From: Christiangramia sediminis | Lineage (GTDB): Bacteria; Bacteroidota; Bacteroidia; Flavobacteriales; Flavobacteriaceae | Reading direction: 5' to 3' | Assembly (NCBI RefSeq): GCF_020552705.1 | Contig: NZ_JAJBZG010000001.1 | Coordinates: forward strand, 124,001-188,000 | Length of the DNA: 64,000 nucleotides | Part shown: piece after piece, positions 8,810 to 18,053 of the stretch | Layout: every line of letters starts with the position of its first letter | Position numbering within the stretch: the stretch's first letter is position 1 | Program-made: the position numbers and the translations under genes | Notes under the pieces: generated by a model | Database searches by the model: none | Seen by the model: the letters and a program-made list of their open reading frames with translations, nothing else | Told to the model about the DNA's origin: nothing

Positions 8810-9598
8810 ATGAAAAAACCCTTAGTCAAGGTGGATGTAGTAAATGCATCTTCCAAAGATTCGAAAAACAATTCGCGAAGGAAGTTCATTAGAATGAGTG
8901 GACTTGGAATAGCAGGATCCAGCTTTTTACTGTATGGATGTAGCGATGATGACATGTTTAATCCCGGTGGAGAAGTGGTAGATCCAAATCCAGATCCAAA
9001 CCCAAATCCAAATCCAGAAGTATTTGATCTTGGAAGTGGAGATGTAGGTATTCTTAACTATGCTTATGCCTTAGAACAGCTTGAAGCTGCTTTTTATATT
9101 CAGGTAAGAGCTGGAGGATATTATGCTGGTGCTCCTCAGGAAGAAAAAGATCTTTTTGATGATCTTTATAATCATGAGGTTATTCACCGTGATTTCTTTA
9201 AAGCTGCTATTACTGCAGCAGCCGGAGAAGAAAATACACTTCCTGATCTAGAATTTGATGTTTCATCAGTAGATTTTAATAGTAGAGATTCAGTTTTGGC
9301 TACAGCAATGGCATTAGAAGATACCGGCGTTGGAGCTTACAATGGTGCAGGAGATAGAATCGCTGACGCTACTTATTTAACCTTAGCAGGTAAAATTGTT
9401 TCTGTGGAAGCAAGACATGCTTCAGCTATTAGATCATTGATTAATCCAGATTCAGCAGATTTCGCTGGAGATGACGTAATTGATGAAAATGGATTGGATC
9501 TTGCTTATGATCCTTCAGAAGTATTTGAAATTGCCGGAGGATTTATTGTTACTGAATTTACAGCGAACAATCTTCCAGAACCAATGACAGGAGCATAA
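8810..9598 (+). CDS. Tat-exported ferritin-like lipoprotein
   Basis: 262 residues. The N-terminus has a twin-arginine motif (SRRKFIRM, residues 22-29), a hydrophobic stretch and a lipobox ending at Cys44. A Pro/Asn/Asp repeat linker follows (residues 58-69). The remainder is a four-helix ferritin-like domain (Ferritin_2 type). Candidate metal ligands are Glu89 or Glu92 (LEQLEAAFY), Glu123 and His126 (HEVIH), Glu170 (LEDTG), and Glu200 and His203 (VEARH). This implies a folded, metal-loaded protein exported by Tat and anchored in the envelope. Function is unproven; relatives are annotated as desiccation-related. It is followed 25 bp later by a paralogue. Confidence 0.85.
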   Translation: MKKPLVKVDVVNASSKDSKNNSRRKFIRMSGLGIAGSSFLLYGCSDDDMFNPGGEVVDPNPDPNPNPNPEVFDLGSGDVGILNYAYALEQLEAAFYIQVRAGGYYAGAPQEEKDLFDDLYNHEVIHRDFFKAAITAAAGEENTLPDLEFDVSSVDFNSRDSVLATAMALEDTGVGAYNGAGDRIADATYLTLAGKIVSVEARHASAIRSLINPDSADFAGDDVIDENGLDLAYDPSEVFEIAGGFIVTEFTANNLPEPMTGA

Positions 9599-9623
9599 TC
9601 TACTAACACCTAAAAAAATAATT

Positions 9624-10475
9624 ATGAGTATAATAAAATTATTAGATGATTTTTCATCTGAAAAACTAACAACAAAATCTTCTTCAAGAAGGGAGATGTT
9701 TAATACCCTGGGTTCTTTTGGTAAAAAAGCGGCTGCGGCAGCTGTACCATTTGGACTTGCAACTTCAGGGAAGGCAAAAGCAGCCACGGCAGCTTTCTTT
9801 CAGGAAAACTCAGCAGTAGACGCGCTACAACTTGCACTTACATTAGAATATCTTGAAGCTGAATTTTATATAAAAGCTTTAGAATCTGGAGTATTACCTG
9901 CAGGAAGAGCCGAAACTGTGTATATGCAAATTTCTAAGCATGAAACAGCTCACGTTGAATTTTTAAAAGCAGGTTTAGAAGGTGCTGGAGCTACTCCGGT
10001 ATCATCACCAACTTTTGATTTTACTGCAGGTGGAGCTTTTGACCCATTTAATGATAATGGAATTGGACAGGAAACTGCTTATGCACAATTACTTGCATTA
10101 GCACAGGCCTTTGAAGATACTGGGGTTAGAGCCTATAAAGGACAGGCAGCTAATTTAATGGGAACAGCTTTCCTTGAGCCAGCTCTTCAAATTCATTCTG
10201 TAGAGGCGCGACATGCTTCTGAGATTAGAAGAATTCGTGGTCTGGAAGGTTGGATAACCTTAAATAACAGAGGAGCAGGAATGCCCGAAGCAACCCAGGC
10301 AGTCTATGACGGAGAGGAAAATGTAATGCAGGGAGGAGTAGATGTTACATCTCTTGATTTTGCAGATCCTATAGTTGGTGATGTTGCAGAAGCGGTTAGT
10401 CAAGCTTTTGATGAACCCATCAATGCTGCAACTGCAAATGCAATTGCAGGTCTATTTATAGTTTCAGAAGAATAG
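9624..10475 (+). CDS. Tat-exported ferritin-like protein (paralogue)
   Basis: 283 residues. An N-terminal SSRREMF twin-arginine-like motif (around residues 21-27) precedes an Ala-rich hydrophobic segment (to about residue 54), so Tat export is likely. No lipobox cysteine is present, so it should be soluble in the periplasm, unlike its neighbour. The ferritin-like helices keep the same ligand motifs: LEYLEAEFY, KHETAHVEF, FEDTGVRAY and SVEARHAS. The two genes form an operon ending at a strong hairpin at 10501. A heteromeric complex of a tethered and a soluble subunit is a reasonable inference but not shown. Confidence 0.85.
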   Translation: MSIIKLLDDFSSEKLTTKSSSRREMFNTLGSFGKKAAAAAVPFGLATSGKAKAATAAFFQENSAVDALQLALTLEYLEAEFYIKALESGVLPAGRAETVYMQISKHETAHVEFLKAGLEGAGATPVSSPTFDFTAGGAFDPFNDNGIGQETAYAQLLALAQAFEDTGVRAYKGQAANLMGTAFLEPALQIHSVEARHASEIRRIRGLEGWITLNNRGAGMPEATQAVYDGEENVMQGGVDVTSLDFADPIVGDVAEAVSQAFDEPINAATANAIAGLFIVSEE

Positions 10476-10494
10476 AAAATAATCTATATCTAAT

Positions 10495-10527
10495 AAAAAA
10501 GGAACGCATTTGCGTTCCTTTTTTTGT
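10495..10527. terminator. Bidirectional intrinsic terminator between ferritin-like genes and purA
   Basis: The 8-bp stem GGAACGCA/TGCGTTCC (10501-10518) has A-runs upstream and T-runs downstream, so it can end transcripts from both convergent units. Confidence 0.9.
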
Positions 10528-10573
10528 TTTATAATACAAACTTCAACAGTTTCTTAAAACAGGGGAGCTTTTA

Positions 10574-11845
10574 TTATCTCTGAATTGTTTGTTTTCTATC
10601 TGGTCCCACAGAAACTATAGTGATAGGTGTTTCAAGTTCTTTCTCCAGAAATTCCACGTACTCATTAAATTCCTTAGGAAGAGAAGAAGCATCGGTCATT
10701 TTCGTAAGATCTTCTTTCCATCCTTTTACCTCTGTATAAATTGGTTCAATGTTTTCAGGTTCTATATTATAAGGAAGATGGGTAATTTCCTCTCCTTTAT
10801 ATTTATAAGAGGTACAAACTTTTAAAGTGTCAAATCCGCTTAGAACATCCCCTTTCATCATAATAAGCTGGGTAATTCCATTTACCTGCACGGCATATTT
10901 CAATGCAACAAGATCCAGCCATCCACAACGTCTTTTTCTACCGGTGGTAGCACCAAACTCATTCCCGATGCGTCCCATCTTTTCTCCTACTTCATCAAAA
11001 AGTTCAGTAGGGAAGGGGCCGCTTCCAACTCTCGTTGTATAGGCTTTGAAAATACCAAAAGCTTCTCCAATTTCTCTTGGAGCTACTCCCAGCCCGGTGC
11101 ATGCCCCGGCGGCAGTGGTATTAGAAGAAGTCACGAAGGGGTAGGTCCCAAAGTCAATATCAAGTAAGGATCCCTGAGCTCCTTCAGCAAGGATACTTTT
11201 ACCAGATTTCATGGCCTGGTGTAAGTATTCTTCACTGTCAATAAAAGTTAGGGATTTTAAAGTTTCAACAGCATTACAGAATTCCTTTTCTAATTCTTTT
11301 AGATCATACTGAACATCTACATCATAGAAAGCGATCATTTTCTCATGTTTATCGGCAAGGGCACGATATCTGTCTTTCCAGTCTTCCAGTTCAAGGTCTC
11401 CTACACGCAAACCATTTCTTCCGGTCTTATCCATATAAGTTGGACCTATACCTTTAAGTGTAGAACCAATTTTCGCTTTTCCTTTTGAAGCTTCTGAAGC
11501 TGCATCCAGTAAACGATGGGTTGGAAGAATAAGGTGGGCTTTCCTTGAAATCACCAGTTTTGACTTGTAGTCTATATTGTGTTTCGCAAGATTGTCCAGT
11601 TCTCTTTTGAAGATAACGGGGTCTATCACGACACCATTACCTACAAGGTTAATACTATCATCATGAAAAATACCTGAAGGAATGGTATGTAAAACGTGTT
11701 TTTGACCATCGAACTCCAAAGTATGTCCTGCATTTGGACCGCCTTGAAAACGGGCAATAATATCGTATTTGGAGGTTAGAACGTCAACTATTTTTCCTTT
11801 TCCTTCGTCACCCCATTGAAGACCTAGTAGTAAATCTACTGCCAT
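10574..11845 (-). CDS. purA: Adenylosuccinate synthetase
   Basis: 423 residues, full length. Joins IMP and aspartate with GTP hydrolysis in AMP synthesis. Visible signatures are the glycine-rich loop LQWGDEGKGKIVD with catalytic Asp13, NAGHT with His41, GIGPTYMDKTGRNGLRVGDL, and the C-terminal GTP-binding region TIVSVGPDRKQTI. It lies 12 bp downstream of the Fur-family gene and, with relA/spoT, forms a cluster frequent in flavobacteria. Transcription probably ends at the shared hairpin at 10501. Confidence 0.97.
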   Translation of the reverse strand: MAVDLLLGLQWGDEGKGKIVDVLTSKYDIIARFQGGPNAGHTLEFDGQKHVLHTIPSGIFHDDSINLVGNGVVIDPVIFKRELDNLAKHNIDYKSKLVISRKAHLILPTHRLLDAASEASKGKAKIGSTLKGIGPTYMDKTGRNGLRVGDLELEDWKDRYRALADKHEKMIAFYDVDVQYDLKELEKEFCNAVETLKSLTFIDSEEYLHQAMKSGKSILAEGAQGSLLDIDFGTYPFVTSSNTTAAGACTGLGVAPREIGEAFGIFKAYTTRVGSGPFPTELFDEVGEKMGRIGNEFGATTGRKRRCGWLDLVALKYAVQVNGITQLIMMKGDVLSGFDTLKVCTSYKYKGEEITHLPYNIEPENIEPIYTEVKGWKEDLTKMTDASSLPKEFNEYVEFLEKELETPITIVSVGPDRKQTIQR

Positions 11846-11857
11846 GAATTTTTGAAC

Positions 11858-12313
11858 TTAATTGGTTGATTTTTTGTTTCCGTAGAAATATAAAGAATGT
11901 TTATTGATCTCAATATCAAAAACCTCTTCTATTGTTTGTTTAATGCTTTGTATCCTAGGATCGCAGAATTCTATCACTTCTCCGGTATCTGTAAGGATGA
12001 TATGATCGTGCTGCCTGTCAAAATATGATTTTTCATATTGAGACTGGTTCTGGCCGAACTGATGTTTTCTAACTAATCCGCACTCTAATAACAATTCTAT
12101 CGTGTTATATAAAGTTGCACGACTTACGCGATATTTTTTGTTCTTCATTTTAATATAAAGAGACTCAATATCAAAATGATCGTCTGCATTGTAGATCTCC
12201 TGAAGTATGGCAAAACGTTCTGGTGTCTTACGATGCCCTTTATCTTCAAGATACTTGGTGAAAACATTTTTTACGACCGCCTGATCGTTTTTATTTGCGA
12301 CTTTTTTACTCAT
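11858..12313 (-). CDS. Fur-family transcriptional regulator
   Basis: 151 residues from the ATG at 12313 ([11 protein letters not shown]). A longer reading from a TTG at 12322 is unlikely because it would place the start against a promoter -7 box. The N-terminal winged helix contains [16 protein letters not shown] and the recognition segment [14 protein letters not shown]. The dimerisation part has [20 protein letters not shown]. The metal-binding HDH is kept, but the CxxC structural zinc pair common in Fur is replaced by LTDT. The regulated metal or signal (iron, zinc, peroxide) cannot be deduced. Confidence 0.88.
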   Translation of the reverse strand: MSKKVANKNDQAVVKNVFTKYLEDKGHRKTPERFAILQEIYNADDHFDIESLYIKMKNKKYRVSRATLYNTIELLLECGLVRKHQFGQNQSQYEKSYFDRQHDHIILTDTGEVIEFCDPRIQSIKQTIEEVFDIEINKHSLYFYGNKKSTN

Positions 12314-12324
12314 AATTTGCAATG

Positions 12325-12332
12325 CAAAGGTA
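12325..12332 (-). promoter_or_regulatory. TAnnTTTG promoter box for the Fur-family gene
   Basis: TACCTTTG on the minus strand, exact consensus, 11 bp before the ATG at 12313 and just after the relA/spoT stop. It supports the ATG start and allows fur-purA transcription independent of relA/spoT. Confidence 0.5.
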
Positions 12333-12337
12333 AAAGT

Positions 12338-14548
12338 TTATTCACGGCTAACCTTGTCTATCCCGTTAATTTTTTTCAGCCTTTGAATGATGGTATTCAG
12401 GATATTATTATTCTTTACAACCAGGGTGATCCTTCCGCTAAATACTCCGTCTGAACTGTCAAAATTTAGATTTCGCATATTTACATGCATATTGCTCGAA
12501 ATCTCCTGGGTGATCTCGCTTACCAGCCCCAAATTGTCTATTCCCTGTAGTTTGATAACCGCCTTAAAATCTTGTTGAGAACTGTCTATCCATTTTGCCT
12601 GAATGATCCTGTATGCATAATTACTTTGCAACTGTAAGGCATTGGGACAGTCTTTTTTGTGAACTTTTATTCCGTCGTTTACCGAAATAAACCCGAAGAC
12701 ATTATCCCCCGGAATTGGGTTGCAACAATTGGACAATTTGTATTCAAGTTTTTCTTCTTCCTTACCAAATACAAGCTGATCATATTTGGCAGTGATCTCG
12801 TCTTTATTGAGATCTGAAGCCACCTGTGGCTTTTTGATCTTGCTTTTGAAATAACTCACCAGCGAGTTACTTCTGGAAGAAGCAAAATCTTTGAGCATCT
12901 GGTTGTCTATTTTACCAATACCTACCCGGTAAAAAAGATCCAGACTGGTTTTTAAATTGAAAAATACCACCAGTTCATTGATAGATTTTTCGTTGAATTG
13001 GATCTTTTGGGCTTTCAGTTTTCTTGCGAGTACTGCTTTTCCTTCCTCGGCAATTTCCTTTTTCTCGTCCTTTAGAGAGGATTTTATCTTTGCCCTGGCT
13101 CGTGCTGTATTTGCATAATCCAGCCAGTTGATATTTGGCTTGGCATTTTCTGAAGTAATAATCTCAACCTGGTCCCCACTTTTTAGTTCATGACTCAATG
13201 GAACCAGTTTGTTATTTACCCGCGAGCCTCTGGTGTGCAATCCAATTTCGGTATGAATGCTGAACGCAAAATCGAGGGGAGTAGAACCTTTCGGTAAGGA
13301 TTTAAGGTCTCCCTGAGGTGTGAACACAAAAATTTCTTTAGAATAAAGGTTAAGTTTGAATTGCTCCACAAAGTCCACGGCATTAACATCTGAACTTTCC
13401 AGGGCTTCCTGTAAACGGGTTACCCATTCTTCAAAACCTCTTTCTTCTTTACTTTCACTACCCTGTTTATACTTATAGTGCGCGGCATAACCTTTTTCAG
13501 CGATTTCATTCATTCGCTCACTTCTAATTTGAACTTCCACCCAGCGACCTTTTGGTCCCATCACCGTAATGTGTAAAGCTTCATAACCTGTAGATTTTGG
13601 AGAAGAGATCCAGTCTCGTAAACGCGTGGGATTAGGTCTGAAATGATCTGTAACTATTGAATATATTTTCCAGGCAAGAAATTTCTCCTGGGAAGGCTCA
13701 CTCTTATAAATTATTCGAATAGCAAATTTGTCATAGATCTCATCAAAATCTATATTCTGGGTCTTGATCTTTTTATTAATAGAATAAATAGACTTTGGCC
13801 TCCCTTTTATCTCATATTCCAGGCTTTCCTGGTCCAGGGAGTCCTGAATGATCTTACTGAATTCTTTAATATAAAGATCCTGGTCCTCTTTACTTTCTTT
13901 AATTTTTGTAAGAATATCACTGTACACGTCAGGTTCAGTATACTTAAGTCCCAGATCCTCAAGTTCGGTTTTGATATTGTAAAGACCTATTCTGTGGGCA
14001 AGAGGAGCGTAAATATAAAGCGTTTCTGAAGCGATCTTTACCTGCTTATCAGGTCGCATCGCATCCATGGTTTGCATATTATGCAAACGGTCTGCGATCT
14101 TGATGATGATCACTCTCACATCATCATTTAAAGTGAGCAGCATTTTTCTGAAGTTCTCAGCCTGAAGAGAAACATTCATGTCTTTTTTAAGACTGGAAAT
14201 CTTGGTGAGTCCATCCACGATTTTAGCAACCGTATCTCCAAACATTTCCTTTAGATCTGCCAGGGTATATTTAGTGTCTTCTACCACGTCATGGAGCAGG
14301 GCAGCGGCAATAGAAGTTGCATCGAGGCCAATTTCTGAAGCTACGATCTTAGCCACAGCAATTGGATGAAAAATATAGGCTTCTCCAGATTTTCTTCGCT
14401 GATCTTTATGGGCATCAACCGCTGTATCAAACGCAAGTCTAATGAGTTTTTTATCATCATCAGAAAGGGTTTGATAACTTATACGCAGCAGTTCTTTATA
14501 CTGCTTGGCAATCTGTTTGTTTTCTTTTACTATAGCCGCCTCTGTCAT
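12338..14548 (-). CDS. RelA/SpoT family (p)ppGpp synthetase/hydrolase
   Basis: 736 residues, the long bifunctional Rel architecture. An HD hydrolase domain lies at about residues 45-200, with His61, and His86-Asp87 in LLHDVVED. A synthetase domain follows (about 235-370; GRPKSIYSINKKI, STGYEALHITV, VEVQIRS). Then come a TGS domain (near residue 405, VFTPQGDLKSLPKGSTPLDF), a helical/zinc-finger-like region containing NCCNPIPGD, and a C-terminal ACT domain. It controls the stringent response alarmone. Both catalytic motif sets look intact, so hydrolase and synthetase activity are both expected. It sits upstream of the Fur-family gene and purA. Confidence 0.95.
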   Translation of the reverse strand: MTEAAIVKENKQIAKQYKELLRISYQTLSDDDKKLIRLAFDTAVDAHKDQRRKSGEAYIFHPIAVAKIVASEIGLDATSIAAALLHDVVEDTKYTLADLKEMFGDTVAKIVDGLTKISSLKKDMNVSLQAENFRKMLLTLNDDVRVIIIKIADRLHNMQTMDAMRPDKQVKIASETLYIYAPLAHRIGLYNIKTELEDLGLKYTEPDVYSDILTKIKESKEDQDLYIKEFSKIIQDSLDQESLEYEIKGRPKSIYSINKKIKTQNIDFDEIYDKFAIRIIYKSEPSQEKFLAWKIYSIVTDHFRPNPTRLRDWISSPKSTGYEALHITVMGPKGRWVEVQIRSERMNEIAEKGYAAHYKYKQGSESKEERGFEEWVTRLQEALESSDVNAVDFVEQFKLNLYSKEIFVFTPQGDLKSLPKGSTPLDFAFSIHTEIGLHTRGSRVNNKLVPLSHELKSGDQVEIITSENAKPNINWLDYANTARARAKIKSSLKDEKKEIAEEGKAVLARKLKAQKIQFNEKSINELVVFFNLKTSLDLFYRVGIGKIDNQMLKDFASSRSNSLVSYFKSKIKKPQVASDLNKDEITAKYDQLVFGKEEEKLEYKLSNCCNPIPGDNVFGFISVNDGIKVHKKDCPNALQLQSNYAYRIIQAKWIDSSQQDFKAVIKLQGIDNLGLVSEITQEISSNMHVNMRNLNFDSSDGVFSGRITLVVKNNNILNTIIQRLKKINGIDKVSRE

Positions 14549-14583
14549 AGGTTAAAAATACAATTAAGATTAAAAGGAAACAA

Positions 14584-15822
14584 CTAATTACCAGCTTTCA
14601 AATTACGATAACGCTGTAAGAGACTGGGATGAGAGTAATGTACAAAAATATAAGCTTTATGCGGAGTTAAGTTGCTCAGGGTATTTTTCGATAACTTTTT
14701 AAGACTGGAGATCAGGGAATTACCATTGTAGGTGATTCTGGCAAAATTATCTGCCTGATACTCGAATTTTCGGGAAATATAATTCATGATAAGCCCGGTT
14801 ATTTCTGAAATAGGACTATATAAAATTCCAAAGGCTACCAGCCCAATATGAAAACTGGGTACAGCAACACCCAAAGCCTGAGATAATAACGGATTTCCTA
14901 CAAAAAGGGATAATAACCATAGGGTAAAACCAGTGGTTAGAACCGAAACTACCAGGTTAACAATAATATGGTTCTTTTTATAATGACCTACCTCGTGGGC
15001 CAGCACCGCAACTATTTCTTCTTCTTCCAGGTCGTTGATCAAATTATCATAGAGAGTGATCCTTTTTTCACTTCCAAATCCTGAAAAGTAGGCATTCGCT
15101 TTGGTGCTTCTTTTCGAACCATCGATTACAAAGATATTATCAAGTTGAAATCCAACACTTTTTGCGTATGCTTCAATTTTTGATCTTAGTGAGCCATCCT
15201 TTAGCGGAGTTTGCTTATTAAATAACGGCACAATAAGTTTGGCATAAAACATATTCATAAAGACTGAAAATACAGCTACAAGGATCCAGGCATACCACCA
15301 GAAATCATTCCCGGCAAACTGATAGAACCAGACGATAAGTGCAAGGATTCCACCGCCTATAATAGCGCCCATAGCCAAAGCCTTCAGTTTATCGAGTAGA
15401 AATGTTCCTTTAGTGGTCTTATTGAAACCATATTTTTCTTCAATTACAAAGGTACTGTACCAGGAAAAAGGTGTCATTAGAATATCGCTACCCAACATGA
15501 TAATTCCGAAAAAAATGAGGGCAATTAGAATGGCATTATTAATAATGCTTCTGGCTATTTCATCCACATAAGCGAATCCGTCAAAAACGATAAAACCCAA
15601 TGTTAGCAGAACCGAAAAAGTAGAAGTGATCAAACCGAATTTAAACCTCTCTTTTTTGTATCGCTGGGATTTCTCGTACTCTTCCGAATCGTAAACATCT
15701 TCTAATTCCTGGGGAACAGGATCATTAAAATGTCTTGCATTTAGAGCATCAAGAATCTTATCGATAATAAAGTCGACCATGATAATGGCAATGATGATGT
15801 AAAAAAGTGTTTCCGGTGTCAA
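14584..15822 (-). CDS. M48 family (Ste24-like) membrane zinc metalloprotease
   Basis: 412 residues. Multi-spanning membrane protein with the zinc motif HEVGHYKKNH near residue 275 and a downstream FEYQADNFA motif supplying the third ligand. The N-terminal half has several hydrophobic helices and the region before the catalytic site reads KANAYFSGFG, as in Ste24/CAAX-protease-type peptidases. Bacterial members are thought to act in membrane protein quality control rather than on prenylated proteins. It lies in a minus-strand run between a methyltransferase gene and relA/spoT (35 bp away). Confidence 0.92.
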   Translation of the reverse strand: MTPETLFYIIIAIIMVDFIIDKILDALNARHFNDPVPQELEDVYDSEEYEKSQRYKKERFKFGLITSTFSVLLTLGFIVFDGFAYVDEIARSIINNAILIALIFFGIIMLGSDILMTPFSWYSTFVIEEKYGFNKTTKGTFLLDKLKALAMGAIIGGGILALIVWFYQFAGNDFWWYAWILVAVFSVFMNMFYAKLIVPLFNKQTPLKDGSLRSKIEAYAKSVGFQLDNIFVIDGSKRSTKANAYFSGFGSEKRITLYDNLINDLEEEEIVAVLAHEVGHYKKNHIIVNLVVSVLTTGFTLWLLSLFVGNPLLSQALGVAVPSFHIGLVAFGILYSPISEITGLIMNYISRKFEYQADNFARITYNGNSLISSLKKLSKNTLSNLTPHKAYIFVHYSHPSLLQRYRNLKAGN

Positions 15823-15834
15823 GTGCTTCAGGGT

Positions 15835-16650
15835 TTATTCAGGATGAATAATTCGTTGTCTTTTTGCTTCAAAAATAAGAATTCCGGCTGCAACTGAAAC
15901 GTTCATAGAGTCTATTTCACCGTGCATGGGAATAATGATATTTTGGGTGGAATTTGCCAGCCATTCCTCACTTAGTCCCGTGGCTTCTGTTCCCATTACA
16001 ATGGCCGATGCTTTCTTGAAGTTTATATCATGATAAGCTTTTGAGGCTTGCAGGGCAGCAGCATAAATTTCAATTTTCTGTTTCTTTAGAAAATCGATGA
16101 TTTCCGAAGTGGTTCCGGTAGCGATCTTATTTGTAAAAACACATCCAACACTGCTACGTATGATATTGGGATTATAGAAGTCTGTTTTTGGATTGGCTAT
16201 GATAACGGCATCTACGGCTGCGGCATCTGCTGTTCGCAAAATAGCACCAATATTGCCAGGTTTTTCAGGAGCTTCCGCAACAAGAATTAGAGGAGAATCA
16301 TTCTCAAAACTTAAATTTTCAAGCTTATGATCTATAGCCTGGAAAACAGCAATTAGGCCTTCAGTACTTCCCCGATAGGCGATCTTATCATAAACTTCTT
16401 TGCTTATTTCTGTAATTTCAGCAGCTTCCCTATCATTTGCTTTAGCCATTTCAACTACTTCCTGAAAGTTTACTAATTCAGGAACAAAATAGAGGTGAAG
16501 AGGTTGATATTTTCCTTTAATGGCAAGATTTACTTCTCTTTTTCCTTCTACAATAAAAGATCGTTCTTTTCTGCGGTTGCGGGATTTTTCCTGTAACTGG
16601 AGCAGCCATTTTATTTCCTTGTTCTGAGGGCTGGTGATCTGTTTAAACAT
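15835..16650 (-). CDS. TrmH/SpoU family RNA 2'-O-methyltransferase
   Basis: 271 residues. An N-terminal substrate-binding domain (RRKERSFIVEGKREVNLAI) is followed by a SPOUT knot with the three signature motifs: EAPEKPGNIGAILRTADAAA, AIVMGTEATGLSEEW and IPMHGEIDSMNVSVAAGIL. These bind S-adenosylmethionine and place the ribose hydroxyl for methylation. The target (rRNA or tRNA) cannot be fixed from sequence. The stop is 12 bp from the next gene, so it may be cotranscribed with the M48 protease. Confidence 0.93.
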   Translation of the reverse strand: MFKQITSPQNKEIKWLLQLQEKSRNRRKERSFIVEGKREVNLAIKGKYQPLHLYFVPELVNFQEVVEMAKANDREAAEITEISKEVYDKIAYRGSTEGLIAVFQAIDHKLENLSFENDSPLILVAEAPEKPGNIGAILRTADAAAVDAVIIANPKTDFYNPNIIRSSVGCVFTNKIATGTTSEIIDFLKKQKIEIYAAALQASKAYHDINFKKASAIVMGTEATGLSEEWLANSTQNIIIPMHGEIDSMNVSVAAGILIFEAKRQRIIHPE

Positions 16651-16679
16651 AGGCGTAAAATTACATAGATATTGAGCAT

Positions 16680-16706
16680 AAAAAAAGCCTCTGAAATTTC
16701 AGAGGC
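16680..16706 (-). terminator. Intrinsic terminator after the amidohydrolase cluster
   Basis: GCCTCTGAAATTTCAGAGGC (16687-16706) is a perfect inverted repeat, followed on the minus strand by a T-run. Confidence 0.88.
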
Positions 16707-16727
16707 TTATCAAATTTAATTAAAAAA

Positions 16728-18041
16728 TTATTTACTTTCCTGATCCTTATATTTTTTGGAATATCTTTTCCAAAGTTCAGTTTGATGAGTTTCAAGACTT
16801 ACCTCTCTGCCATCTATAAATGCATGGGAAAGAATATTTGTTCTCATGTCCAGCGCATCACCTTCAGAAATAAATAAAGTTGCCGATTTGCCCTTTTCCA
16901 GGCTTCCGTATTTATCATCTATTCCCAAAATTTTTGCGGTATTGGAGGTGATCAGTTTTAACGCTTCTTCCTTATCCATACCAAATGCTGCCACTGTACC
17001 GGCATAAAACGGTAAATTCCTGGTATTCATTCTCTCCATTTGTCCACTACTTTCCAGCGCTACCAGAACCCCTGCATCCTGAAGTAGTTTTGCTAATTTA
17101 TAGGGGTAGTCGTAATCCTCGTAAGCTTTGTTTGGAGTACTGTGCGGGCGGTTTACAAGAACCGGAATATCATTGGATTTTAATTCTTTTGCCACGCCCA
17201 AAGCATCATAGCCTCCCACGATCACCAGACCTTTAAGAGCATGGTCTTTTTTGAATTGGATCACGTCCATGATCTCTTTTTCACCATTAACATGAACAAA
17301 AACTTTTTTATTTCCATTGAAAACAGAATCCATCGCGAGATATGGAAGATTTTTGTAATCTCTTTCCCCCGCAAGGTAAGCTTTCGATGAAGTAAAGAAA
17401 TCGGAAAGTTTTTGAATGTTTTCCTGGTATTCTTTGTTTGCTTTTAAGCCAGGTTCCTCATCTCTCCACCAGCGGCCTCTTCTAAAAGCATCTGGCCAGT
17501 TGATGTGAAGTCCGTCATTTTCTTTTACCACCGCATCTTCCCAGTTCCATGCATCAAATTGTACGATTGATGAAGTACCAGAAATAAGTCCGCCTCTTGG
17601 TACAATCTGTCCTAAAAGCACCCCGTTAGGTCTCATGGATTCCACGATCTTGCTCTCTGCATTATAAGCGATCAAACTTCTCACATTGGGAAGCATTTCT
17701 CCCATTTCATCATCATCTTCAGTAGCTTTAACGGCAGCGATTTCTACCAGTCCAAGTGTTGAATTTGGTGCGATAAAACCGGGATAAACATGCTTGCCTT
17801 TAGCATTAATGATCTTTCCGGGATTTTGTCTTTTGGTAAGATTGGCAGCGATCACTTCAGTTATTACACCGTCTTCAAATATGATAAGACTATTCTCTAT
17901 CACCTCACCATTTCCTAAATGTGCAGTAGCCCCCACGATGGTTACAGGTTCAGATTGTTTGTCGGCAGGTGTTTGCTGGGCAAAAGTCTTACCTGAAATT
18001 ACCAGGAGTATTATTAAAATATATGTATTAAATCTTTTCAT
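16728..18041 (-). CDS. Exported amidohydrolase (imidazolonepropionase-like)
   Basis: 437 residues with a signal peptide (residues 1-21, ending TFAQQ). The chain has the composite-domain start of amidohydrolases (VTIVGATAHLGNGEVIENS, GKHVYPGFIAPNSTLGLVEI) and the C-terminal region ALKLITSNTAKILGIDDKYG. The usual first metal motif HxH after the first strand is replaced by APNS, so the metal centre may be incomplete and activity is uncertain. It follows the two pieces of a larger amidohydrolase by 12 bp and precedes a terminator, closing an operon. Confidence 0.85.
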   Translation of the reverse strand: MKRFNTYILIILLVISGKTFAQQTPADKQSEPVTIVGATAHLGNGEVIENSLIIFEDGVITEVIAANLTKRQNPGKIINAKGKHVYPGFIAPNSTLGLVEIAAVKATEDDDEMGEMLPNVRSLIAYNAESKIVESMRPNGVLLGQIVPRGGLISGTSSIVQFDAWNWEDAVVKENDGLHINWPDAFRRGRWWRDEEPGLKANKEYQENIQKLSDFFTSSKAYLAGERDYKNLPYLAMDSVFNGNKKVFVHVNGEKEIMDVIQFKKDHALKGLVIVGGYDALGVAKELKSNDIPVLVNRPHSTPNKAYEDYDYPYKLAKLLQDAGVLVALESSGQMERMNTRNLPFYAGTVAAFGMDKEEALKLITSNTAKILGIDDKYGSLEKGKSATLFISEGDALDMRTNILSHAFIDGREVSLETHQTELWKRYSKKYKDQESK

Positions 18042-18053
18042 TTTCTCTAATTT

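Noticed and set aside
8994-9020. CRISPR-like or tandem DNA repeat (ccaaatccagatccaaacc)
   Set aside because: It is the coding sequence of the Pro/Asn linker of a ferritin-like protein.
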